Source of the DNA: Planctomycetota bacterium
GTDB lineage: Bacteria; Planctomycetota; UBA1135; JACQFD01
NCBI GenBank assembly: GCA_016200225.1
Contig: JACQFD010000019.1
Span: 1 to 49,211, forward strand
Reading direction: 5' to 3'
DNA: 49,211 bases
In this document: one piece after another, positions 1 to 7,720 of the stretch
How positions within the stretch are numbered: the stretch's first letter is position 1
How the letters are laid out: each line of letters begins with the position of its first letter
Position numbers and translations under genes: made by a program
Notes under the pieces: generated by a model
Told to the model about the DNA's origin: nothing
Databases searched by the model: none
Seen by the model: the letters and a program-made list of their open reading frames with translations, nothing else

Positions 1-1
1 A

Positions 2-256
2 AATTTGCGGAGAAGGCTTAAAATATATTGTTTTCGTCCGGCGCCGATTGGGCCTTGGATGTGTCGTGGTGCATTCATCCCCACAATTTCCGCGATTCAA
101 GAAGTCGCGCAACCATGGTTTCGTCGGACGCATTCGAACGAGGTCGAGCACCGGCTCTCGGTAATTGAGGAAGTCGAAGCCTCCGCTGCGTCGAATTTAC
201 TGAAAGCGACGCGGCTAAGGCAGGCGATATTACAGAAGTCGTTTGGTGGAGAATAA
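2..256 (+). CDS. hsdS: Type I restriction specificity subunit HsdS, C-terminal fragment (cut by window edge)
   Basis: The last ~40 residues (VEHRLSVIEEVEA then LLKATRLRQAILQKSF) are the typical closing conserved helix of HsdS, the DNA-recognition subunit of type I restriction-modification enzymes. The gene enters from the left edge, so the target-recognition domains are not visible. Upstream of that helix the frame reads poorly: the usual LPPLAEQ-type motif is not found in any single frame, and pieces resembling it fall in other frames, so an indel is likely. The stop TAA overlaps the ATG of the next gene as TAATG, which implies translational coupling. A complete hsdM lies 3 kb downstream, on the unusual side. 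Confidence 0.6.
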   Translation, partial: NLRRRLKIYCFRPAPIGPWMCRGAFIPTISAIQEVAQPWFRRTHSNEVEHRLSVIEEVEASAASNLLKATRLRQAILQKSFGGE

Positions 257-1038
257 TGAGTTTGCCGAACGTTCATCGGGATAAAATTAGCGAGGGTCGC
301 GCTGACTATTTTGTCACTTACCAGCCAGCGGATGGTCGCTTTGTATTTGCAATCGTCGACCTTGTATTTCCCGGAGAAAACATTGACAGCGGACGGGTAG
401 CTCGCGCGATGGAAGATGAAGTAATGTTGTGGCTCAGGCGTTATGCCGTGCCCGTGATGGTATCCGCCTTTAATGCTAAAGAGGATATCATTCGCGTTCG
501 GCCCGAGTCACCCGACTGTCACCTCATGGGATTTTGTGATCCGAAGAGCGGTCAAGTCGTACTGCGTTGGGGACTCCTTAAGAATGACGAATTGCCACCG
601 GAACAAGCAGATGATGAATATTTAAGAAATGCCTACAAGGATATTGAGTATCATAATCAATCGGACATCCGCGACGCCGCGCTACATAAAGCTCGACGTA
701 CGGCGCACGCCGTACGCACAATTGTTTTATTCATAATAGTGGTTCCCGCGTTAATTGAAATTACAGTTCATATTATAAGTTTAAGTAATGAGTGGATCCA
801 CCATGCATTTGCCGGCGTCAGTATTTTTAAGGGTGTTTACGAATTGGGCAAGCGTCTCGGATGGATTAAGGCGTCGGCGCGCGAGAAGCTGAATGTGGAG
901 GAAGATCGCAAGATGAAACACTATTACTGGCATTGCGAACGCAACCCTGCGGGATTCAATCGCTTGAAGGTTGAGAACTTCGAACGGGAAACGATTGAGC
1001 GAACACGGAAGGACTTCGAAGCAATTAGTAATAAATAG
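256..1038 (+). CDS. Unknown protein with a central membrane segment, coupled to hsdS
   Basis: A 260-residue protein I do not recognise. The first ~145 residues are soluble and mixed in character. A hydrophobic segment at about residues 153-176, preceded by Arg/Lys-rich sequence, is a likely transmembrane helix, and a weaker one follows at 183-198. The last 60 residues are charged and probably cytoplasmic. The ATG overlaps the hsdS stop (TAATG), and GGAG stands a few bases upstream as a plausible ribosome binding site. The position inside a restriction-modification region suggests an accessory defence role, but nothing in the sequence proves it. Confidence 0.7.
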   Translation: MSLPNVHRDKISEGRADYFVTYQPADGRFVFAIVDLVFPGENIDSGRVARAMEDEVMLWLRRYAVPVMVSAFNAKEDIIRVRPESPDCHLMGFCDPKSGQVVLRWGLLKNDELPPEQADDEYLRNAYKDIEYHNQSDIRDAALHKARRTAHAVRTIVLFIIVVPALIEITVHIISLSNEWIHHAFAGVSIFKGVYELGKRLGWIKASAREKLNVEEDRKMKHYYWHCERNPAGFNRLKVENFERETIERTRKDFEAISNK

Positions 1039-1099
1039 CATTAACGTGACCGAATTTAATATTGGGACTCACTTATATTGGCTCACCACCTAACCGTAA

Positions 1100-1399
1100 C
1101 TACCAATCCTTCCAATACCCGGCTTTTTCGGCCATGTGCAACCGCGAGAATTTGAATTGCAGCGTTGGAGTCGAGACACGGTAGACAATGAAGAACGGAA
1201 TGCGATTGAGCAAAACCCTGCGCGAAACGAGCGTATATTCATTCTATCTATTAGGAACCTCAACCATGAGGTCAACTGCGCAGTAGATTTCGGCAATAAA
1301 TGCGTCGGCTGCGAGAGGGCTGCGCTCGTGATACCAATCATGGGCCGCCTTCAATTTGGCGGCCGCTCCTGAATGTATATTTAATTCTGGCTGAGCCAT
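1100..1399 (-). pseudogene. Broken ParE/RelE-family toxin
   Basis: Read on the minus strand from the ATG at 1399, the frame begins MAQPELNIHSGAAAKLKAA, continues with WYHERSPLAADAFIAEI, then IPFFIVYRV, and ends KAGYWKDW. This is the order of a ParE/RelE ribosome-dependent or gyrase-directed toxin of about 99 codons. Codon 52 is an in-frame TAG (1244-1246). Near the end, the conserved ILAVAHGRK segment appears in the neighbouring frame, so two compensating indels are also present. The ATG overlaps the antitoxin stop as TAATG, the usual toxin-antitoxin arrangement. The toxin is therefore probably inactive, unless the lesions are sequencing errors. Confidence 0.7.
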
Positions 1400-1626
1400 T
1401 ACCGCCGTACAATCCGGCGGCGCGAGTCACCCCACGAAACCATCTTCACATTTCCCGAGTCGATTTCTTGAATTCGCTTTCCAATTTCAATTTGCCACGC
1501 TGACTCCGCATCTTCGTCAACATTGTCATCCAAACTTTTGATAAGCAATCCCGCGAGCGCGGCGCGCGCTTCCTTGGGAAGTTGTAATGCTTCCCGAAGT
1601 AATTCGTCGGTTGGATGCTTAGCCAT
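1399..1626 (-). CDS. Antitoxin of the addiction-module component family (PF09720-like)
   Basis: 75 residues with the family pattern LPKEARAALAGLLIKSL, then a Trp-containing segment (SAWQIEIGKRIQEIDSG) and a basic end. These small proteins neutralise the ParE/RelE-type toxin encoded just downstream. The reading frame is intact and its stop overlaps the toxin start (TAATG). The toxin partner at 1100-1399 carries a stop codon and frame breaks, so this antitoxin may be a remnant or may act on a toxin elsewhere. Family assignment rests on the pattern alone. Confidence 0.75.
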   Translation of the reverse strand: MAKHPTDELLREALQLPKEARAALAGLLIKSLDDNVDEDAESAWQIEIGKRIQEIDSGNVKMVSWGDSRRRIVRR

Positions 1627-1722
1627 AATAAGAGTATAGTCCGAATCTTGTAGCTGTGGACGCTCGGTTCGCTTCCTGATATAGTCCCGTGTATGCTATT
1701 CAAACCTCATCGGTGAGGCATC

Positions 1723-2673
1723 ATGGTCACGCATATTCGATCCTTCGAAATTCACGGGCCCGAGGGCTTGGGGGCGAAGCCACGTCCGGAGTTGATTGGA
1801 CCACTTTATACTCATTTGAGGGACACGCTTCAGGATGCGGTTCGGATGGGGTTTCTCCATTCGAGTCGTTCTACAGGGCGTGTGCCTGGTTTTCTCAAGG
1901 CGGCTACGGACGTAAGAATCGAAGGCGTTGCGGGAACTGGCGATAATATTACAACTATTCGATTTCGGGTTCCGTCCTTTGGGACAGCCGCGGCCGACCT
2001 TTTTCAGCAGAAATTGCTTTGGGACGACGGCCCAAAGCCGAATGAGACAGCGTTTGAGCTCTTTGGCGCGGCGTTAAACGACGTCGCGAATCGAAAGCTT
2101 GACAGCAATCGATTCGATCCAGGGTTGCTCCGTCGAATTTCGAGTTTCGGACATTTGATGAAAGTCGGTATTGATAAGATTCGACTTCCCGACACCGAAC
2201 TACAAAAGTTAAGCGAAGTAAATCGTTCTGTAGTTTCTACGGCGAGTGAATTGTCACAATTGACGCCGAAGTCTCGCCGCGTGCGCATTGCAGGGCGACT
2301 TGACCTGATGGGCGCGAGCCAAACATTACTAAAACTCGAAGTCAAACCCGGAGTCGTCGTCACGGCGTTGTGGCAGGGCAAGGCGCAGATGGATGCTCTC
2401 AAAGATTTTTTCAATCGAGACGTTGTCTTGGAAGGGACTGGAGTTTTTCGACCATCCGGCACTTTATTAAGAATTGATGCCGATGCGATCGAACGCGCGG
2501 AAAAGCAGGATGATTTTTTCCGAATGCTCCCGGAAGCGGTTCCCAATCAAGACTATCAAAAACTTGCTCGATTGAAGCCCGGACAGCCGTCAGCCTATGC
2601 GAGACTCTTTGGCAGTATTCCGGCGGAGGAGTCCGACGACGAATTCCTGGCCGCGATCGAGAAATTTAGTTGA
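1723..2673 (+). CDS. Unknown protein paired with a PIN toxin
   Basis: 316 residues with no motif I can name with certainty. Residues ~205-275 form a beta-rich stretch (RRVRIAGRLDLMG, LKLEVKPGVVVTALW, VVLEGTGVFRPSG) that looks like a small OB-like barrel. The rest is predicted mixed alpha/beta. The stop is followed after 3 bases by the ATG of a PIN-domain gene, so the two are probably co-transcribed. That arrangement resembles an antitoxin-toxin pair, but at 316 residues it is far larger than ordinary VapB antitoxins. It could instead be a sensor or immunity protein of a defence pair. Confidence 0.7.
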   Translation: MVTHIRSFEIHGPEGLGAKPRPELIGPLYTHLRDTLQDAVRMGFLHSSRSTGRVPGFLKAATDVRIEGVAGTGDNITTIRFRVPSFGTAAADLFQQKLLWDDGPKPNETAFELFGAALNDVANRKLDSNRFDPGLLRRISSFGHLMKVGIDKIRLPDTELQKLSEVNRSVVSTASELSQLTPKSRRVRIAGRLDLMGASQTLLKLEVKPGVVVTALWQGKAQMDALKDFFNRDVVLEGTGVFRPSGTLLRIDADAIERAEKQDDFFRMLPEAVPNQDYQKLARLKPGQPSAYARLFGSIPAEESDDEFLAAIEKFS

Positions 2674-2676
2674 GCC

Positions 2677-3135
2677 ATGGTTGCGCCGCGGGGATATTTT
2701 TTAGATACAAACATTGTGCTGCTGGCAACAAGGCCAGACAGCCGCGTCGGCCTTTCCATCGATGCGCAATTTCATCTTCTGGATTCGCCATTTCGTCCGA
2801 CAATTTGTGAAGTTACGGTTGCGGAAATGTTGGCCTTTGCCTCATCCTGGGGAGAGAAGAGACGGCAACTACTTTCAAAAGTAATTGATGAACTTCTGAT
2901 TATTCCGATCAATGATCGCCGGATACATGAAGAATGGGCAAGCTTGCATACTTTTGCGCGTTCCAAGGGTATTCCGATTCAAAATGATCATAATGACATC
3001 TGGATTGCCGCGACAGCGCGTGTCACCGGATTAACATTATTATCGACGGACCGAAAGGCATTTGCCGCTTTGAAGAGTGAAGGACGCCTTGACGTCGTTG
3101 TCATTGATGCGAAATCGGGAATTCCCGACGCGTAG
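2677..3135 (+). CDS. PIN-domain ribonuclease, VapC-like toxin
   Basis: 152 residues with the PIN-fold acidic residues in order: D10 in YFLDTNIVL, a Glu at about 45-50 (CEVTVAE), D107 in NDIWIAATA and D125 in LLSTDRKAF. PIN proteins are Mg-dependent RNases, and most small ones paired with an upstream gene are VapC toxins cutting tRNA or rRNA. The gene starts 3 bases after an unknown 316-residue gene, its likely partner. All active-site residues are present, so the enzyme should be active. The start codon context is gccATGG with no evident Shine-Dalgarno. Confidence 0.8.
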   Translation: MVAPRGYFLDTNIVLLATRPDSRVGLSIDAQFHLLDSPFRPTICEVTVAEMLAFASSWGEKRRQLLSKVIDELLIIPINDRRIHEEWASLHTFARSKGIPIQNDHNDIWIAATARVTGLTLLSTDRKAFAALKSEGRLDVVVIDAKSGIPDA

Positions 3136-3192
3136 TTCTCGCAATTTGCATCACCATTTGGACTTAATAATATAATTACCTGAAAAAACATC

Positions 3193-4653
3193 ATGACCGC
3201 CGCCGCGCAAATCGTTCAAAAACTTTGGAATTATTGTCATCTCCTTCGCGATGACGGCCTGTCGTATGGCGATTACCTCGAGCAATTGACATTCTTATTA
3301 TTTTTAAAAATGGCCGACGAACAAAGTCGTCCGCCATTTAATAAAACGTCGCCAATTCCGGCGAAATATTCATGGCCGGAATTATTAAAACGCGACGGCG
3401 ACGAACTTGAAATTCACTATCGGCATACGCTCGAAGAGTTGGGCAAGAAACCGGGTTTGCTCGGAACGATCTTTCGAAAATCGCAGAATAAAATTCAAGA
3501 TCCGGCGAAACTTCGCAGACTGATCGCCGATCTGATTGATAAAGAAGACTGGAGCGCGCTTTCCACCGATGTCAAGGGCGATGCTTACGAAGGATTATTA
3601 CAGAAAAACGCCGAGGACGTGAAAGGCGGCGCGGGTCAGTATTTTACGCCGCGGCCATTGATTTCGGCGATTGTTGACATCATCCAGCCGCGACCCGGCG
3701 AGACAATTTGCGATCCCGCGTGCGGCACGGGCGGTTTTCTCCTCGCGGCGCATGAATACATTCGACGGGAGAACAAACTCGACAAGGCACAATTACGACA
3801 ATTGAACACCGACGCGTTGCGGGGGATTGAACTCGTCGACAGTGTGACGCGACTTTGCGCAATGAATCTCCTGCTGCATGGCATTGGCGTCGGCGCGTCG
3901 ACGGATCTGCCACTTGTATCAAAAGATGCCCTTGCCGGGAAGGGCGGCGAATATGAAATTGTATTGACCAATCCGCCATTTGGTAAGAAGAGCAGCGTCA
4001 CGATTATTAATGAAGCGGGCGAACAGGAGCGCGAATCGTTGAATGTCTATCGCGACGATTTCTGGGCTTCGACGAGCAACAAGCAGCTCAATTTTCTCCA
4101 GCACGTCTTTACAATTCTCAAGCAGCATGGTCGCGCGGCGATCGTCGTGCCGGACAATGTACTTTTCGAAGGGGGAGCAGGCGAGACGATTCGGCGTGAA
4201 TTGTTAAAACAGGCCGACGTTCATACGCTTCTTCGTTTGCCGACGGGCGTATTCTATGCCCAAGGGGTGAAGGCTAACGTTCTGTTTTTTGATCGGAAGC
4301 CAGCTTCGGATAACAAGGCGTGGACAACAAAAGTATGGATTTACGATCTGCGAACGAATATGCACTTTACGCTGAAAGAAAATCCGCTGAAGCGCGAGGA
4401 TCTCGACGATTTTGTGAAGTGTTATCAATCAAAAGACCGCTCGAAACGCAAAGAGTCGGAGCGATTCAAGAGTTTTAGCTATGACGAACTGTTAAAACGC
4501 GACAAAGTGAACTTGGACATATTCTGGCTCAAGGACGAAGCGCTCGAAGACAGCGCGAATCTGCCGGAGCCCGGAGTCATCGCGCGTGAAATCGCCGACG
4601 ATCTTCAAGCGGCGCTCGAACAGTTCACAACGATTACGGAAGACTTGAAATAG
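3193..4653 (+). CDS. hsdM: Type I restriction-modification methyltransferase subunit HsdM
   Basis: 486 residues, the normal length for HsdM, the N6-adenine methyltransferase subunit that works with HsdS. The N-terminal helical domain begins QIVQKLWNYCHLLRDDG. QYFTPR stands at 149-154, the SAM-binding motif DPACGTGG at 174-181, and the catalytic NPPFG at 260-264. The C-terminal helix that normally contacts HsdS is present. No hsdS or hsdR follows: only 59 bases separate the stop from a convergent small gene, and the only hsdS seen is the fragment 3 kb upstream. The local order hsdS, accessory genes, toxin-antitoxin, hsdM is unusual and suggests rearrangement. Confidence 0.95.
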   Translation: MTAAAQIVQKLWNYCHLLRDDGLSYGDYLEQLTFLLFLKMADEQSRPPFNKTSPIPAKYSWPELLKRDGDELEIHYRHTLEELGKKPGLLGTIFRKSQNKIQDPAKLRRLIADLIDKEDWSALSTDVKGDAYEGLLQKNAEDVKGGAGQYFTPRPLISAIVDIIQPRPGETICDPACGTGGFLLAAHEYIRRENKLDKAQLRQLNTDALRGIELVDSVTRLCAMNLLLHGIGVGASTDLPLVSKDALAGKGGEYEIVLTNPPFGKKSSVTIINEAGEQERESLNVYRDDFWASTSNKQLNFLQHVFTILKQHGRAAIVVPDNVLFEGGAGETIRRELLKQADVHTLLRLPTGVFYAQGVKANVLFFDRKPASDNKAWTTKVWIYDLRTNMHFTLKENPLKREDLDDFVKCYQSKDRSKRKESERFKSFSYDELLKRDKVNLDIFWLKDEALEDSANLPEPGVIAREIADDLQAALEQFTTITEDLK

Positions 4654-4712
4654 AATTAATATAGTTCTGTAGTCAATCCGTCTCGCGCTCTAATTCTCAT
4701 CAAATAACAATT

Positions 4713-4940
4713 TCATGCCGCGGGCGGCGCGGCCAATCGACGTTCACGCGCGGCGGCGAACGCCAGACATGCACGGATGTCGTCGATTGTCAGATTTGGG
4801 AAATCTTTAATGATCTCCTGCTCCGTCATTCCGCCGGCCAAGTACTCAAGGACGTCGTAGACGGTGATTCGAGTGCCGGCGATGCACGGTTTGCCGCTCC
4901 GGACGTCGGGCTTGATTGTAATTCGGTCCTGGAAGCGCAT
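4713..4940 (-). CDS. DUF433 protein, VapB-like antitoxin
   Basis: 75 residues carrying the DUF433 signature: ITIKPDVRSGKPCIAGTRI, then YDVLEYLAGG and QEIIKDFPNLTIDDIRACL. These winged-helix-like proteins are usually the antitoxin half of a pair with a PIN-like DUF5615 toxin encoded immediately downstream. Here the downstream side is occupied by the convergent end of hsdM only 59 bases away, so the toxin partner is absent. The gene marks the approximate junction between the lower-GC defence region and the GC-rich chromosome. Confidence 0.85.
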   Translation of the reverse strand: MRFQDRITIKPDVRSGKPCIAGTRITVYDVLEYLAGGMTEQEIIKDFPNLTIDDIRACLAFAAARERRLAAPPAA

Positions 4941-5046
4941 GCAAAGAGTATAACTGTGTACGCGTCGCCGCGCAAAGTGGATAACAATCGTCGATTCGTT
5001 TCACGCGCCCGACCGAGCCGGCCTACGCCCGCCGGACGGGAGTTCA

Positions 5047-6027
5047 TTACCCCTTCCGTTTCATCCCGATCAACCCCGACACGCTTTTCTCGGGCATCAT
5101 TAAACATGCTTCGTTCAGCGAGACGCCGATGTTCTTTTCGGGATTTAATATAGCAAATATGTCGCGTTGTTCCTCGAGCGGCCAGTCGCCGTAGCCGACG
5201 GATAATTTACGAGCGACGCACGCGCCGTTCGATCTTAAGATTCCGTCGCGTTCGACCATGATCGTTAAATCGAGCGCGACCGTGTCGGCGACGCAGGAGC
5301 CGATCGCATCTAACAATAACGCACGGTAGCCTTCCTTACGTTCGCCGGCTTCGCGCGCGAGTTCCTCGACGTGCGCGCCCATCGTGACGACGTACACGGC
5401 GATTTGCATTTGATAGGCCGACGCGACCGCGACGTCGACATCATACTCGTCGTCGGGATTGGCTTTCGCGGCGGCGGCGAAGAATTTAACGATATTCGCG
5501 CCGTGGAACACGCGACCCTCCGACGCCATGCGCACTTCATTACCAAAAAGTTCCGCGTCGACGACGCCGATCATGCCGCGCGGTTCGAACGACGGCGTCG
5601 TCTCTACTAATAATTCCAGCATATTCTTAAATAATCCGGGATCCGGCGCCGGGCCTTTCCATCCGGTGCGCGAGCGCAATTCGTTAAAGAACGGCCGGTG
5701 CGCGCGCACGGCGAGCGACGCGGCGGCGACGTCCTCGATCCATCGTTGAAATTGCGCCTGCGGGAGTCCCGTGGGATTCGGATGGTCGAGCGGCGGAATG
5801 GTAGTATCCCGAACGCGCGCGATCGATGCTAACAATGGCAAAAACGGTTTCACGGCGTTCGCGACCATGATCCGTCCCGACAGGCTCGCCGCCATCGCCG
5901 GAAACTGCGGCAAACGCATCAAATCTGCCCAGAGCGTGTGGCGTTCGCTCCACGCGCGCCAGATATGAATATAATTTTCCGGCCGGATCGTGTCGCGGAG
6001 CGGATTATAAACTCTGATTTCGGCCAC
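5047..6027 (-). CDS. Stand-alone methionine synthase (MetH) activation-domain protein
   Basis: 326 residues. The C-terminal ~140 residues match the cobalamin-dependent methionine synthase activation domain, which binds SAM and reductively remethylates inactive cob(II)alamin. Visible landmarks are VYVVTMGAHVEEL, ALLLDAIGSCVADT, the SAM-binding SVGYGDWPLEEQR and IGVSLNEACLMMPEKSVSG. The N-terminal ~150 residues are unfamiliar. In MetH this domain is the last part of a ~1200-residue enzyme; here it stands alone, as in some bacteria whose MetH lacks it. It lies 38 bases downstream of the Mrp/ApbC gene on the same strand. Confidence 0.75.
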   Translation of the reverse strand: MAEIRVYNPLRDTIRPENYIHIWRAWSERHTLWADLMRLPQFPAMAASLSGRIMVANAVKPFLPLLASIARVRDTTIPPLDHPNPTGLPQAQFQRWIEDVAAASLAVRAHRPFFNELRSRTGWKGPAPDPGLFKNMLELLVETTPSFEPRGMIGVVDAELFGNEVRMASEGRVFHGANIVKFFAAAAKANPDDEYDVDVAVASAYQMQIAVYVVTMGAHVEELAREAGERKEGYRALLLDAIGSCVADTVALDLTIMVERDGILRSNGACVARKLSVGYGDWPLEEQRDIFAILNPEKNIGVSLNEACLMMPEKSVSGLIGMKRKG

Positions 6028-6065
6028 GTTTTTATTAATTGACTGAAATTCGCCCGCCGCGCCCG

Positions 6066-7178
6066 TTACTCGAGCACCGCGAGACTGTCGCTCGCCGCGA
6101 GCGTCGCATTCTTAATGCTAATGATCTGGCACAGTTTGCCCGCGATGTCGCGGAACGTCGCCGACTGCGGCGACGACGGATCGGAGACGACGATGGGCGC
6201 GCCGCTGTCGCCGCCGACGCGCACTTTGGGATCGAGCGGCACGCGCCCGAGCACGGGAATATTAAATTTCGCCGCGAGTTTGTCGCCGCCCCCTTCGCCG
6301 AAGATCTGTTCGAGATGGCCGCAGTGCGAACAGGTGAAACCGGCCATGTTTTCTACAATTCCGAGCACGGGCACTTTCACCTGACCGAACATGCCGATCG
6401 CTTTCTTAACATCGACGAGCGCCACGTCCTGCGGCGTCGTCACGATCACGGCGCCCGTCAGCGGCACCAGTTGCGATAATGACAATTGCGCGTCGCCGGT
6501 GCCGGGGGGCATGTCGACCAATAAATAATCGAGCTCGCCCCACGCGACGTCCTTCAGGAATTGTTCGATCACTTTATGTAACATCGGTCCGCGCCACACG
6601 ACCGGCGCGTCCTCCTCGACGAGATAACCGATCGACATCGATTTCACATGATAACGTTCCGGCGGAATGAATTTACGATCGGCCGTTCCCTCGGGTTTTT
6701 CGTGAATTCCCATCATCGTAGGAATATCCGGACCATACACATCGCAGTCGAGGAGCCCCACGCGCGCGCCCGTCTGCGCGAGCGCGGTCGCGAGGTTCAC
6801 GGTGCACGTCGACTTGCCGACGCCGCCTTTTCCGCTCGTGATCGCGATGACATTCTTAATACCGGCGAGCGCCGGGCGGTCGACGCCCATGCGGCTTGTA
6901 ACATTTGCGCTGAATTCAACCGTTACTTCCTTCATCCCGGGAATCTTTAAGATTGCCGTGCGCGATTCGTCCTCCATTTGTTTTTTCAACGGGCACGCCG
7001 GCGTCGTGAGTTCGATCGTGAAGCGCGCGACGCCGCCGCAGACGGCGACGTTCTTCACCATTTGTAATGTTACAATATCGCGGTGGAGATCCGGTTCGAT
7101 GACGGTGCGCAGGGCGTCGAGGACCTGTTCCTTGGTCGGTTCGGTCGTGGCTTCCTGGCTCTTTCCAAAAAATTTCAC
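6066..7178 (-). CDS. apbC: Iron-sulfur cluster carrier ATPase, Mrp/ApbC family
   Basis: 370 residues in two parts. The N-terminal MIP18/DUF59 domain (about 15-95) carries the reactive Cys in TTPACP. The P-loop ATPase has GKGGVGKST at 116-124, and the paired cluster-binding cysteines are C283 and C286 (FTCSHCGH). The protein binds a bridging 4Fe-4S cluster as a dimer and delivers it to apo-proteins in the cytoplasm. The start used is the GTG at 7178, which gives the natural N-terminus MKFFGKS. It is divergent from the rhodanese gene with a ~90-bp shared promoter region, and it precedes the MetH activation gene in a likely two-gene operon. Confidence 0.93.
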   Translation of the reverse strand: MKFFGKSQEATTEPTKEQVLDALRTVIEPDLHRDIVTLQMVKNVAVCGGVARFTIELTTPACPLKKQMEDESRTAILKIPGMKEVTVEFSANVTSRMGVDRPALAGIKNVIAITSGKGGVGKSTCTVNLATALAQTGARVGLLDCDVYGPDIPTMMGIHEKPEGTADRKFIPPERYHVKSMSIGYLVEEDAPVVWRGPMLHKVIEQFLKDVAWGELDYLLVDMPPGTGDAQLSLSQLVPLTGAVIVTTPQDVALVDVKKAIGMFGQVKVPVLGIVENMAGFTCSHCGHLEQIFGEGGGDKLAAKFNIPVLGRVPLDPKVRVGGDSGAPIVVSDPSSPQSATFRDIAGKLCQIISIKNATLAASDSLAVLE

Positions 7179-7268
7179 GTGGCGTGGTCCGGGGATTCGG
7201 TGAAGTGAAGGGTTGTATCGGGGCAGCTATAATCGTCCTTCGTTCTCGCACTTCAAACGAAACGATCC

Positions 7269-7694
7269 ATGGGACTCTTCTCAAAATGGTTTGGCGGCGC
7301 GCGCGACGCGAAGCCGCCCGAAACCCTGCAATCCAACCCGGCGCCCGAGCCTGAACCCGCGGTGCCCGAGGTTCCGCCGTGGAAGGAACTGACGCCCGCC
7401 GAGTCGCGCGAGCGCATCGAGGCGGGTGGCATCGTCGTGCTCGACGTGCGCACGCCGCGCGAATTCGAATCGCGCCGCATCGACGGCGCGCGCCTCATTC
7501 CGGTGCAACAATTGACGCAGCGCATCGGCGAACTCGACCGCGACGCGATCTATCTGGTGCATTGCGAGCACGGCATGCGCTCGGCCGACGCCTGTTATTA
7601 TTTATCGATGACGGGATTTAAGAATATTTACGAAATGGCGGGCGGTATCGCGCAATACACGGGGCCGACCGTGCGCGGGCCCGTGCAATCTTAA
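7269..7694 (+). CDS. Rhodanese-like sulfurtransferase
   Basis: 141 residues with a Pro-rich N-terminal linker (about 15-38) and a single rhodanese domain: IVVLDVRTPREFE, then the active loop VHCEHGMRS with catalytic Cys99. Single-domain rhodaneses move sulfur as a persulfide on that Cys. No signal peptide is evident. The first residues (MGLFSKWFGG) are amphipathic and might touch the membrane. The neighbour on one side is the divergent Fe-S carrier gene and on the other, 26 bases downstream, queC, so a role in sulfur handling for either is possible but unproven. The start context is CCATGG. Confidence 0.88.
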   Translation: MGLFSKWFGGARDAKPPETLQSNPAPEPEPAVPEVPPWKELTPAESRERIEAGGIVVLDVRTPREFESRRIDGARLIPVQQLTQRIGELDRDAIYLVHCEHGMRSADACYYLSMTGFKNIYEMAGGIAQYTGPTVRGPVQS

Positions 7695-7720
7695 ATTTAA
7701 TTTAATAACGGAACGGTCCG

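Noticed and set aside
1136..1372. Plus-strand frame of 78 codons
   Set aside because: Antisense to the broken ParE-like toxin, whose minus-strand reading explains the sequence better.
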